This document shows, piece by piece, positions 27,101 through 34,636 of a stretch of 61,042 bases of DNA (the stretch's first letter is position 1; the number at the start of each line of letters is the position of its first letter). The stretch is taken from contig NZ_CAJZFJ010000003.1 in NCBI RefSeq assembly GCF_915070105.1, forward strand, positions 1 through 61,042, given 5' to 3'. The stretch comes from an uncultured Porphyromonas sp. GTDB taxonomy: Bacteria; Bacteroidota; Bacteroidia; Bacteroidales; Porphyromonadaceae. Below the pieces are notes generated by a model that made no database searches, was not told the origin of the DNA, and worked only from the letters and a program-made list of their open reading frames with translations. A program made the translations under genes and the position numbers.

Positions 27101-27417
27101 AGAAGCCTGGGGATATCACCGACGTACCGGCTCTCACAGCTCAGAGCAAGGAGTACTCTACCCTTACCTCCGACCGCTTCCTCACCTCCTCCTCTGCCCT
27201 TGCACTGAAGAATGTTTCCCTCAACTACGTCGTCCCTGAGGTGTTCACCAAGAAGCTTGGCCTAAAGGGGATCGCCATAGGTGCTGCTGCCGAGAATATC
27301 TTCCTCATCTCTGCCCGTAGAGGGATGAACCCCATGGATGACTACACTGGTGTCCTGGGAGCTGCTGGGTACAGCATCGCTCGTACCTTCACGACCTCTC
27401 TGAAAGTAACATTCTAA
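24160..27417 (+). CDS. SusC/RagA-family TonB-linked outer-membrane transporter
   Basis: The 1085-residue product is a TonB-dependent transporter of the SusC/RagA type, which imports glycans, peptides or other large substrates together with a SusD-like lid. A signal peptide (MRKSVLTLLFLFLALGVAWAQ) is followed by a carboxypeptidase-regulatory-like domain (about 25-105, VTGTVFSAMDKEPLIGASVV). A SusC signature region follows (VVIVAYGTQKRQSLVGAQ, about 107-125), then the plug (residues 130-245, RIRGFGSINASSSPLIVVDG) and a large 22-strand-type barrel to the end (SLKVTF). It is followed 16 nt later by its SusD partner. No glycoside hydrolase or regulator is adjacent, so the pair resembles RagA/RagB rather than a full polysaccharide locus. 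The substrate is unknown. Confidence 0.93.
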   Translation: MRKSVLTLLFLFLALGVAWAQKKQITVTGTVFSAMDKEPLIGASVVCTDYPGTGVVTDVNGHFTIKVPEGSRTLTISCIGHITQKVPIATTPLKITLASEDIVTDDVVIVAYGTQKRQSLVGAQASLGAKQLASRPVANVSSALAGAAPGVQVTTTSGQPGSGAAIRIRGFGSINASSSPLIVVDGAVFHGSLSEIPAEDIQNLAILKDAASTALYGSSAGNGVILVTTKRGAMGASQGIPTFTFSMHQGFSQRGLPSYDRVGVMDHYKLRWQQWYNHYNLNARKPNGMSEDDWQTYIKQQAALDVYESLKYNPYAGINTWYQLNNAGEYELSKTYDVNKKPIPAIMMPNGQMNPEINGLLWGDDLDWEKALYKNGYRQEYTLSGGMNTERMKSFISLGYLDENGFLVKTNFKRYTGRANLSYDVRSYLTLGGSVSFAHTHAQSPGTLGSYTSNMPNFVQNIAPIYPMHLRNEKGQYVDEKNNVLQPKDRIYDHSKGRPYAPGFNAIETSFRDLKLSEKDAINTRAFVEIKPITGLKFQTTLSYDLTNAKSKHRRNNVMGDQPQGMLTYGTYRETSLTFNQLLSYQKTIDKHEFEGLIGHENYDYVYAELEGQKDNLKLVETDELSAYNRIVALSSNTATYRKEGYFGRINYSYDGRYNLSASYRRDGSSRFARNRRWGNFWSVGAGWNVSSEAFMKDVKWVNELKLRASIGATGNDGLSGYYPYQTLYSLSRSNYNEPGLGMSTFGNKDLVWESQMNSDIALDFALFKRVRGTVEFFNKESRDLLFGYKLPASSGVSSQTRNIGKVRNYGIEADLSVTVLSLKDFEWSVRANATFLKNKILRLPDANRDDGIETSYYKYMEGRSRYEYYLNEYLGVDPADGRAMYRLDKEKYPSEPGVNNKEWATYTKDGLKAKKHFAGTSIPDVYGGFSTSVSYKGITLSASFSYQLGGKTYDGAYQDLMARDLAGGRAMHKDLYRAWKKPGDITDVPALTAQSKEYSTLTSDRFLTSSSALALKNVSLNYVVPEVFTKKLGLKGIAIGAAAENIFLISARRGMNPMDDYTGVLGAAGYSIARTFTTSLKVTF

Positions 27418-27433
27418 CTAGACTGTGATCATT

Positions 27434-29029
27434 ATGAAACTCTTCAGATATATCCTAGTTTGCTCCCTCGGAGCCCTTGCCCTTACCTCCTGTAAGGGGG
27501 ACTATCTCGATACAGCTCCGACGAGCTCCGTGGGCGAAGGGGTCGCTGAGCACACCCCTACTGGGGTCATCGCCCTAGTAAATGGGATACATAATATGAT
27601 GTACTCCTATAACTTTGGGCAGGCCTTTGGCGTCGGTATCCCATCGCTCAACTATCAGCTCGATATGATTGGTGATGACGTCATCAATTCTCGTGCAGCA
27701 TACTACATGGGAGTATACCGCTGGACAGACCATCGCTGGTCAAAGGAAGGAGAACGGATCAACTATAAGGCCTGGGACAGCTACTACACCATCATCCAGC
27801 AGGCTAATACAGCCATCTACAGCTACAAGAACTATCTTTCGAAGGAGGAGCGTTTGCAGGCTGCGGTAAAGTATGCTTATGGCGAGGCCCTTGGGCTTAG
27901 AGCTTATGCCTACCACTGTCTCATACAGCTCTTCTCCAAGAGGTACGATGCCTCCACAGCGAGCCAAGACCTCGGGGTCATCCTGCGTACGGATGCGAAC
28001 TACGCCACACAGTATGATCCCGCCCCTCGGGCTACTGTGGCTGCCGTCTACGACCAGATCGAGGCAGACCTCAAGGCGTCTATGGACGAGCTCAAGCCAC
28101 CCACGGAACAACGTGAGACACGCAATCACCTGACCTACTCCGTCGTCGCAGGTATCGCAGCTCGAGTCGCGATGTGTAAGGCCGACTATGCCCAGGCAAA
28201 GACGTATGCTCAGGCTGCTATCGCTGATCAGACACATAGCCTAAATGGAGCCTCTCTCACCAAGGGCTTCAATGACTATACTGCTCCTGAGTGGATGTGG
28301 GGCTATCGCCAGGCGGAGGATCAGAACTACTTCTTCAATAGCTTCTATGCACAGTACGGCTACAACTTCAATGCTCATAATAGAGGCCTGAGGTTCGCAG
28401 TCAATCGTACCCTCTACAATCAGCTCGGGGCGAAGGATGTCCGCCGCAAGTGGTTCGTCTGTGCGGATCTTGGGGATAAGATCCCTGACGATGCAGCCCC
28501 AGAGTATTTCAAGGTTGCTAAGGGGGCTAATGAATGGGAAGTCACAGGGCAATGTATTAAGTTCAAGGCTCAAGGACCTAAGAGTTCCTTCGGGGATGTG
28601 GTCGTCATGCGTGTGGCTGAGATGTACTATATCCTAGCCGAGGCTCAGGCTCGCCTAGGCGAGGAGAGCGATGCTCAGAAGACCCTCTATACGATCGTCA
28701 AGACCCGTGATGCGGACTTCACCCAGCCCACGGAGACGGGGACAGCACTCCTCGATAAGATCCTACTGCATAAGCGTATGGATCTGATTTATGAGGGTGT
28801 CCGCTTCTTCGATATGAAGCGCCTAGGGACGCCTCCTAAGCGCCTAGAGGCAGCCAACTTCGATATCATAAAGACCTTCGTCGGACTGAATGCCTACAAG
28901 GTCGCTATCGAACGTAACTCGGGTACCAACGCTTCGGATATACCGACGACGATGGACGACCCACGCTGGCAGTTCTCCATCCCCTATCAGGAAATCGTCG
29001 GGAATAAGCTCTGCGAACAGAATCCTTAA
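27434..29029 (+). CDS. SusD/RagB-family outer-membrane lipoprotein
   Basis: This 531-residue lipoprotein is the surface lid of the preceding transporter. The start is placed at the ATG 27434, because MKLFRYILVCSLGALALTSC gives a clean lipoprotein signal with lipobox LTSC; an earlier GTG/ATG-type start at 27425 would add MII. SusD features include an alpha-helical TPR-like scaffold with RAYAYHCLIQLFSKRYD (about 160-175) and the C-terminal SusD domain. That domain has VVMRVAEMYYILAEAQARLG and the conserved DLIYEGVRFFDMKRLG segment (about 455-470). It ends with an imperfect hairpin terminator at 29078-29114. Confidence 0.92.
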   Translation: MKLFRYILVCSLGALALTSCKGDYLDTAPTSSVGEGVAEHTPTGVIALVNGIHNMMYSYNFGQAFGVGIPSLNYQLDMIGDDVINSRAAYYMGVYRWTDHRWSKEGERINYKAWDSYYTIIQQANTAIYSYKNYLSKEERLQAAVKYAYGEALGLRAYAYHCLIQLFSKRYDASTASQDLGVILRTDANYATQYDPAPRATVAAVYDQIEADLKASMDELKPPTEQRETRNHLTYSVVAGIAARVAMCKADYAQAKTYAQAAIADQTHSLNGASLTKGFNDYTAPEWMWGYRQAEDQNYFFNSFYAQYGYNFNAHNRGLRFAVNRTLYNQLGAKDVRRKWFVCADLGDKIPDDAAPEYFKVAKGANEWEVTGQCIKFKAQGPKSSFGDVVVMRVAEMYYILAEAQARLGEESDAQKTLYTIVKTRDADFTQPTETGTALLDKILLHKRMDLIYEGVRFFDMKRLGTPPKRLEAANFDIIKTFVGLNAYKVAIERNSGTNASDIPTTMDDPRWQFSIPYQEIVGNKLCEQNP

Positions 29030-29077
29030 GGCTTGATTGAATAAGCAAAAGATACGTTCCTATTACTGATCTGTTTG

Positions 29078-29114
29078 CTGTGCCAGTCCTACCATCTGTG
29101 TAGGGCTGGCGCAG
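29078..29114 (+). terminator. Terminator after the ragB-like gene
   Basis: CTGTGCCAGTCCTA (29078-29091) pairs with TAGGGCTGGCGCAG (29101-29114) using two G-U pairs, followed by TTCCTTTTGG. It lies 48 nt past the stop. Confidence 0.65.
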
Positions 29115-29686
29115 TTCCTTTTGGTAAGCCCCTGTCTCCTCCCCCTATTGTTTTTTCTCTGCTCTTGCTTGCACTTATCCTTCCATAGCCCATCTATCTC
29201 CACATTCTCGCTCTCTTTCCGATTAGTCCTTTGGGGGTAAGGGCGATGCTTTCTCTCTTACTTTTCTCTCTTGTGCTCGCTTATCATCGTTGTGTGGTAA
29301 CTACTCTATATTCTTCTTCCGAACCCTCCTTTACCCCTTTCTCTATACTCCTCTCTTTTCCTTCTTCATTTCTCTATCCGTATTATCGCTCATTTCTACC
29401 ACTCGCCTAGAGGCCTATTGTGTATCGGCTCTACAGCTGGAGTCGGAGGGCTAGGGTAATAGTCGATGGTAGGTAGGTGGGGGTGAGCTAGGGTGTATGT
29501 TGCTCGCTTCCTTGAATGAGGGGGCGGTTCCCACCTCAAGTAGGAGTGCAGTGTGTAAAGGAGCTGCTTTGTGAAGGCGGTTACTCTGGGGGGAGCTGGA
29601 GCTGGGGTAGCTAGGCGACCTGATGGTTTGGTCTGTGAAAGCTAACCCATAGGAAATCAAGCGAAGGAGAGAGCTGCCAATAAAAT
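29115..29686. other. Gap between convergent genes, no gene seen
   Basis: Pyrimidine-rich sequence on the plus strand (runs of CTCTTTTCC type, 29150-29400), with nothing gene-like. A small open frame on the minus strand (about 29451-29660) is Ser/Pro-rich low complexity. Confidence 0.5.
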
Positions 29687-29742
29687 CGCCCCGCCCACTC
29701 CTCGGAGAGACTCTTGTCTCTTGCCGAGGAGTGGGCGGGGCG
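29687..29742 (-). terminator. Terminator of the OmpA-family operon
   Basis: CGCCCCGCCCACTCCTCGG (29687-29705) and CCGAGGAGTGGGCGGGGCG (29724-29742) form a perfect 19-bp GC-rich stem with an 18-nt loop. On the minus strand it follows the OmpA-family stop at 29765, and is followed by ATTTTATT. Confidence 0.85.
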
Positions 29743-29764
29743 TATCTGTATATGTTGTCTAGTG

Positions 29765-30937
29765 CTACTTCTCTCTCAGGACAATGTCTACACGGCGGGC
29801 AGAGACATGCTCTTCCGCTTGGTGATCGACACCTCCGGCGACACTCTCGATACGATCTGGAGTGATGCCGTGGTTCAGGAGGTAGGTGCGCACGGCACGA
29901 CTTCTACGCAGGGAGAGTAGGTCGTTGCGGTCTGCATTCCCCTCGGGGGAGGCATAGCCTGTCAGGGTGACCTTAGTCGTAGTGCGATAGTTCAGCGCCT
30001 GTATGGCTCTGTCGAGGGTCTGCTGACTCTCCGCCGAGAGCTTGCTCTGCCCGACTCCGAAGAAGACCTGCCACCTCTGGAGCATATTGGGGTTCTCGGG
30101 CTGCTCTACGATCTCCACGATCGTGTCCGTACGGACGATCGGCTGGGCAGGTGTCAGGGGCGTCAGGGGCATGACCGGCGTCACGGGGGTGACCGGCGGG
30201 AGCGCCTTCACGGCCTCTGCTGGGGTCTGCTGGGGCTGAGCAGGTGTCTGCTGAGCCATGGCCTGTGCTTCGGTGATGGAGGCACGTAGGCTAGCAAGCT
30301 CCTGCTGGAGGCGGTAGAGGAGGGAGTCGTTCCGCTGACCCTGTACGACGGTCGTACGCTCTATGGTGCGTCCTGACTTGCTTGATCGGCTGGGCAGGAC
30401 GGTCGTGGTCGTACGAGAGTCGTTAGAGCGTGACTGGAGCAGAAGGAGTAGGATCTGCTCTAGACGATCTAGTCGGGCATCCGTTGCCTCGGAGCCCTGG
30501 GATAGGGTGGTACGACTCTGTGGCTCATACTGACGATAGTAGTAAGCCTCAGGGTACTGTGGATAACGCTGTGGGTTATGCTGTGGGTGAGCAGTGGGCT
30601 GAGGGTGGATAGGCTGTACCTGTGGGTGGACAAAGGCTGTACCCTGTGGGAGGGCGCCTAGCCCAAGCGCATTGAGTAGCATCTGGAACTTCAGCAGTCG
30701 TAGCTGCTCTGCCGTGAGCTCGCTCTGTCGCTGGGGTGTCTCCTTCGTGCGGTAGGCCTCAGCTATGGCACGTAGTCCTGCTACTAGCTCGTCCTCCGTC
30801 AGCGTAATCAGCGTGTCTGGCGCCGTCTGCGCTCCTCGCACCGGGCTCTGGGCGGTGCTCTGTGCACTGCTCTGTGCACTGCCTATATGCGCCGTGGCGA
30901 GGAGGGAGAGGGCGATGAGGAGGGATCTGGACTTCAT
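29765..30937 (-). CDS. OmpA-family peptidoglycan-binding outer-membrane protein
   Basis: The 390-residue product has a signal peptide (MKSRSLLIALSLLATAHIGSAQ) and a Gln/Ser-rich linker with QSSAQSTAQS. A helical segment follows (about 65-95, TAEQLRLLKFQMLLNALGLG), then Pro/Gln/His-rich low complexity and a coiled-coil-like part (about 150-235). The C-terminal OmpA domain (about 285-390) has VFFGVGQSKLSAESQQTLDRAIQAL, then GYASPEGN, LRRSRAVRTYLLNHGITPDRI and the final SARRVDIVL. That domain binds peptidoglycan and tethers the outer membrane. It starts 21 nt after the upstream barrel gene. Both share a LLNALxxG...P-Q-V pattern, suggesting paired evolution. No transmembrane barrel is present in this one. 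Confidence 0.85.
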   Translation of the reverse strand: MKSRSLLIALSLLATAHIGSAQSSAQSTAQSPVRGAQTAPDTLITLTEDELVAGLRAIAEAYRTKETPQRQSELTAEQLRLLKFQMLLNALGLGALPQGTAFVHPQVQPIHPQPTAHPQHNPQRYPQYPEAYYYRQYEPQSRTTLSQGSEATDARLDRLEQILLLLLQSRSNDSRTTTTVLPSRSSKSGRTIERTTVVQGQRNDSLLYRLQQELASLRASITEAQAMAQQTPAQPQQTPAEAVKALPPVTPVTPVMPLTPLTPAQPIVRTDTIVEIVEQPENPNMLQRWQVFFGVGQSKLSAESQQTLDRAIQALNYRTTTKVTLTGYASPEGNADRNDLLSLRRSRAVRTYLLNHGITPDRIESVAGGVDHQAEEHVSARRVDIVLREK

Positions 30938-30958
30938 CAGTGTCTCGAGGATCTTGGG

Positions 30959-33442
30959 CTAGAAGTGGAAGCGGTAGCCGACTGCTAGCTGGTTGTTGCG
31001 GAAGGCACCACGGACGGTGTAGTCGATGTAGAGCCCACCACCGAGTACCTTGTTGAGCGTCGTACCTACCACGTAGTTAGGTAGGAAGCGACCCGTACCT
31101 CCGACCTTGTTGTAGCCGAGCCCAGCCCCGATGTAGGGGTTGAGAGCGCCATCCAGCAGGGTGGGGAGGTTGTAGCGGAGGTTGGCATTGAGCCCGAAGT
31201 GTGAGCCTTCACCAAGCCCGATGTAGAGGTCAGGGACGAGGTCGAAGCGAGTGTCACGGATCTGCAGGTGAGCACGTCCTCCGATGTTGAGGGCGAAGGC
31301 ATCTCCGAAGTTCGGACCTGCGAAGAGTGAGAAGCCCTGGAAGCGGAGAGGTGATTCCTCACGTACACGTACCTCCTGAGCGTAGACCTGTCCACGGTCG
31401 TCACGGTCAGCGACGATGATGTGGCGGTCGTTGTCCTTTGCCACGCTAGCAGCGAGGGCCTGGGTCGTCATCTGATTGACGGCAGAGGTCGTTGCGCTAG
31501 CGGTCTTAGCCTGACTGGTGCTGATAGCATCTAGGCGGTCGATGACCTGGTCGAGACGCTTGATCAGAGCGATGTTAGCATCTACAGACTTGTTGTCAGC
31601 CTCCTGGGCAGCCTGCTGCTGTGGCTGAGCCTGTACCTGCTGTGGCTGAGCCTGCTGTACAGGAGCTACCTGTGGGTATGCCTGTAGGGGCTGGAGGTTG
31701 AGGCCATGCATGCGGTACTGACCCTGATAGAGGGCGTTCAGCAGGAGGATCTTGTCGAGGTCAGAGAGGTTGCTGTTGGTGACTTCAGAGACACCTAGGG
31801 TGGTGCTCTTCTCCTTGTTTTCCTTGTTCACCTCGCTGATGACACGGCGGACAAGCTGCTCGAACTGGCTCGTGGTCAGAGTGACCGTACGTGCACCTGT
31901 CGTCGTAGCTGCAGCAGAGGGTGCGATAGCAGCGGCGATAGCTGCTGGAGCTGCTACTTCCTGAGCCTGAGCGACAGCGAGCTCGCTGGTGCTCTTATCG
32001 ACAGAGGAGATACGTCCGCTGAGGTCTTCCTTCTCACGTAGGACGCGTGTCACGGTGACGGTGTCACGGCGGGAGACGGCCTCGGCGAGTTCCTTGTTGA
32101 GCTTGTTGATGCGTGACTCGTAGGAGGCACGGAGTTCGTTGAGCTCACGGAGGTTAGCTTCGTTAGCTAGGGCTACAGCTGTGGAGACATTGTTTGCGCT
32201 GTAGTCTTCGTAGAGAGCACGACCGCTCTGTGCGGAGCGACCGAGGTTGATGCGCAGACCTGCCTGATAGAAGGTGCTTACCTTCACCTGCTGGGGAGAG
32301 GTCACGTTCGTGATGTCCGGATTGCCTTGCTGGGTAAGCATGGCATTGACATTCCCGTGGAGGGCGACATAGCGGTGGAGAGGGATCTCCAGACCAGCAC
32401 CTCCGAAGAGGAAGAGACCGCTCTTGGGGTCTACCCCGTTGCCCGAGCCTACATAACGCTTGCTAGCGTCGAGGTACCCTGCACCGATATTGAGGTAAGG
32501 GGTGAGCCCGAGGGGCATGTTGAGGCGAGCGATGAAGTTACCCCCGTACATAGCGAGCTCCTTATTGACGTCTAGGCTCAGCGTGCTGGGCTGCTCGGTA
32601 GCGATGTAGTAGAACCCTCTCAAGCCGAAGACCGAGGAGAAGTCTACCCCTGCGCTACCCCCGTAGAACCACTGATCCGAGAAGCCTGTACTCTCGGCGA
32701 AGTCTACGTAAGCTACACCGGGCTCGATAGCGAACTTGAGCCCACGGAAGCCACCCGTGTACATGCTCTTATAGGCACGGGAGACGGCATCGGCTGGGCG
32801 ATTAGCGCTGCCCCCGAAGTAGAGGTCGAGCGAAGCCTGCCCTGTCCAGTTGTGCAGGAGCTTGTCGCCGCTGGTGGGAGCGTTGAGGAAGCGGTTGTTA
32901 GGATTGACATTGAACATCAGGTCACGTCCCTCGAGTGAGAGAGCGACACGCTGGCCGAGGTTCAGCTTGATACCGAGTCCTCCAGCTCCGTAGATCTGCT
33001 CTTCCTTGTAGCTAGCGGGTAGACCAGCCTGAGGCGTACCTGTGTAGGTGAACTTCATTACCCCACCACCTGCTGTGAGGTAAGGAGTGACGATAGCGTT
33101 GGACCAGAGGTTGAGCTTGAGCTCACCGCCGAATCGTTCGATCTCGGCGTTGGCATCCTCCAGCTTATCTAGCCACTTGGCTAGCCATGCTGGGCTAGAC
33201 TCACCCTTCCCCTTGAGGTCGAAGCTACGCTCATAGAGACCACGCACCTCGAAGAGTGGGCCGAAGCCAAAGCCTGCACGCAGTCCCCAGTAGGGTGCGT
33301 CTCCGAGGTTTAGCTTGCTATCCCAGTGCGTGTAGCCTACTACGGGTGCCACGGTGAAGCTTACGTCCTGCACCTGGGCACGAGCTACGGTACCAAGCCC
33401 TGCTAGGAGGGCAGTACTCAGTACAAGTGTCAATTTCTTCAT
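30959..33442 (-). CDS. Outer-membrane beta-barrel protein with internal coiled-coil and two barrel-like halves
   Basis: The 827-residue product has a signal peptide (MKKLTLVLSTALLAGLGTVARAQ). Two barrel-like regions follow (about 25-215 and 230-400, GGSAGVDFSSVFGLRGFYYIA, RLNMPLGLTPYLNIGAGYLD), then a coiled-coil/helical part (about 425-480). Next is Ala/Gln-rich low complexity with LDKILLLNALYQGQYRMHGLNL (about 560-580) and PQQVQAQPQQQ. A final compact barrel domain (about 705-827) ends YRFHF, a terminal aromatic as in outer-membrane proteins. I do not recognise a named family. It is probably co-transcribed with the OmpA-family gene 21 nt downstream. A candidate promoter box (33730-33737) lies about 290 nt upstream, implying a long leader. 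Confidence 0.7.
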   Translation of the reverse strand: MKKLTLVLSTALLAGLGTVARAQVQDVSFTVAPVVGYTHWDSKLNLGDAPYWGLRAGFGFGPLFEVRGLYERSFDLKGKGESSPAWLAKWLDKLEDANAEIERFGGELKLNLWSNAIVTPYLTAGGGVMKFTYTGTPQAGLPASYKEEQIYGAGGLGIKLNLGQRVALSLEGRDLMFNVNPNNRFLNAPTSGDKLLHNWTGQASLDLYFGGSANRPADAVSRAYKSMYTGGFRGLKFAIEPGVAYVDFAESTGFSDQWFYGGSAGVDFSSVFGLRGFYYIATEQPSTLSLDVNKELAMYGGNFIARLNMPLGLTPYLNIGAGYLDASKRYVGSGNGVDPKSGLFLFGGAGLEIPLHRYVALHGNVNAMLTQQGNPDITNVTSPQQVKVSTFYQAGLRINLGRSAQSGRALYEDYSANNVSTAVALANEANLRELNELRASYESRINKLNKELAEAVSRRDTVTVTRVLREKEDLSGRISSVDKSTSELAVAQAQEVAAPAAIAAAIAPSAAATTTGARTVTLTTSQFEQLVRRVISEVNKENKEKSTTLGVSEVTNSNLSDLDKILLLNALYQGQYRMHGLNLQPLQAYPQVAPVQQAQPQQVQAQPQQQAAQEADNKSVDANIALIKRLDQVIDRLDAISTSQAKTASATTSAVNQMTTQALAASVAKDNDRHIIVADRDDRGQVYAQEVRVREESPLRFQGFSLFAGPNFGDAFALNIGGRAHLQIRDTRFDLVPDLYIGLGEGSHFGLNANLRYNLPTLLDGALNPYIGAGLGYNKVGGTGRFLPNYVVGTTLNKVLGGGLYIDYTVRGAFRNNQLAVGYRFHF

Positions 33443-33729
33443 ACTTTACTCTATTATTTGTCTATGTTATGCGAAGCAAAACCCTCTTAATCTATCTGAG
33501 TTAAGCGGGCTGCAGATTCCAATTCTCACTCTACGGAGCATCCTCTTTCAAAGGAGCTCCCAAGTAAATAAAAACAAATGTGCTTGCTTTGTTTGCGATT
33601 GTTGCGATTTGTTTGCCTAGCCACCTATTTCCATCTCCTCTATCAAGGGTAGTGAGACGGTACTATCCCCTTTGAGAAGAAGGACTCATCAGAAGAGCTG
33701 ATAAGCTGACGAGACACCTCATATTAACA
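33443..33729 (-). other. Probable long leader of the barrel gene
   Basis: Contains no gene. If the 33730-33737 box is used, this is a 5' UTR of about 280 nt, which is long for a Bacteroidota mRNA. I see no clear structured element. Confidence 0.4.
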
Positions 33730-33737
33730 CAAAGATA
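33730..33737 (-). promoter_or_regulatory. Candidate -7 box of the barrel/OmpA pair
   Basis: The minus strand reads TATCTTTG, about 290 nt upstream of the 33442 start. The distance is large, so either a long 5' UTR or another unseen promoter is used. Confidence 0.4.
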
Positions 33738-33940
33738 CACAAATAGTAGCAAACCATTCTCCATCTCCCTAATCTCTTAGGGTTGACGTCTGATCTCTTT
33801 TCGTACGCTCCACCCTTGGGCTTCTTTGGGGGTGTTGTATCTTGGCTTAGGGGGCTTAGCTGCTCCTCTGGAGCGTCTAGGCTTCGTCCCGAGGATCACG
33901 CTTTCTAGAGCCCTTTCGGGGATATACTTAGAGCGAGGTA

Positions 33941-34002
33941 GTGTACACGCGTGTACACTGTTGTATACACGTGGGTACACTATGGTATACACACGTGTAT
34001 AC
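33941..34002 (+). repeat. Triple 18-bp palindrome array, copy 1
   Basis: Three 18-bp units separated by exactly 4 bp. They are GTGTACACGCGTGTACAC (33941-33958, a perfect palindrome), GTATACACGTGGGTACAC (33963-33980) and GTATACACACGTGTATAC (33985-34002), the last two near-palindromic. The upstream flank GATATACTTAGAGCGA is shared with the second array at 54460-54521, which has identical geometry. The substitutions between copies are A/G and C/T changes only, mostly keeping pairing or G-U. It could be an operator array, an RNA structure or a mobile repeat. Confidence 0.85.
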
Positions 34003-34097
34003 TTTTCCCCTCCTAGGTAGTAGCTATATACGACCTCCACCTAGGCTCTCCCCACTCTCGGTATGTGTGGTATAGCCTGCCTAGTGGAGGGGGATAG

Positions 34098-34140
34098 GTG
34101 CGATAGGTCTATAAGTCTAATAGGTGCAATGGGTCTAATA
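34098..34140 (+). repeat. 9-bp array, GGTCTAATA type (degenerate)
   Basis: GGTGCGATA, GGTCTATAA, GTCTAATA, GGTGCAATG, GGTCTAATA: five units, one shortened by one base, the same family as the arrays near 16.9, 17.2, 41.4 and 42.2 kb. Confidence 0.7.
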
Positions 34141-34271
34141 AGGTATGGGGAAGTGTGTAGCCCTAGAGCTGGAGGGCTATGGCGTGTCGGGCGGTAGAGC
34201 TGTGACTGCCCTAGGGTGAGAGAGCGAGTAGCCGTGCCCTAGAGTTAGGTGTGTAGTGTGCTGGGGATAGC

Positions 34272-34480
34272 TATGCTGTGTGTTGGGGCTGTATGGTGTG
34301 GGCTAGGCTGTCCATTAGGTAGGGGTGGGTATGCTATGTGTGATGGGTGTAGCATGGTGTGGGCTAGGCTGCCTATTAGGTAGGGGTGGGTATGCTGTGT
34401 GCGATGGGTGTAGTATGGTGGGGCATGCTGTCCTTTAGGTAGGGGCGGGTATGCTGTGTCTATCGGTTGGGGGGGGATGA
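34272..34480 (+). repeat. About 59-bp tandem repeat, three and a half copies
   Basis: Units begin TATGCTGTGTG and run to CATTAGGTAGGGGTGGG. Unit starts are at about 34272, 34330, 34391 and 34450, so spacing is 58-61 bp. The last copy is partial. Not a CRISPR array, because units are joined without unique spacers. Confidence 0.8.
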
Positions 34481-34595
34481 GGTAGGCATGATGGGCAGTA
34501 TAGGTGGGCAGTGGGCGAGGGGAGGAGGATAGCTGTGCTGTCGGCAAAGTCGGGCAAGAGGCGAGGAAGGTGGTATAGGGCAGGCGAGCTATTTG

Positions 34596-34603
34596 TACCT
34601 TTG
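34596..34603 (+). promoter_or_regulatory. Probable murF-alr -7 box
   Basis: TACCTTTG (TAnnTTTG), 33 nt upstream of the ATG at 34637. Confidence 0.6.
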
Positions 34604-34636
34604 TGGGCTGTTATATATGATACCCCATAGATACGT

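Larger units (their letters stand above)
34003..34636. other. Repeat-rich gap before murF-alr, no gene
   Basis: No gene. It includes the 9-bp array at 34098-34140, a 59-bp tandem repeat at 34272-34480 and the murF-alr promoter box. Open frames on either strand are repeat by-products. Confidence 0.6.

Noticed and set aside
34272..34480. CRISPR-like or tRNA-cluster repeat
   Set aside because: Whole 59-bp units repeat without spacers; no tRNA structure.
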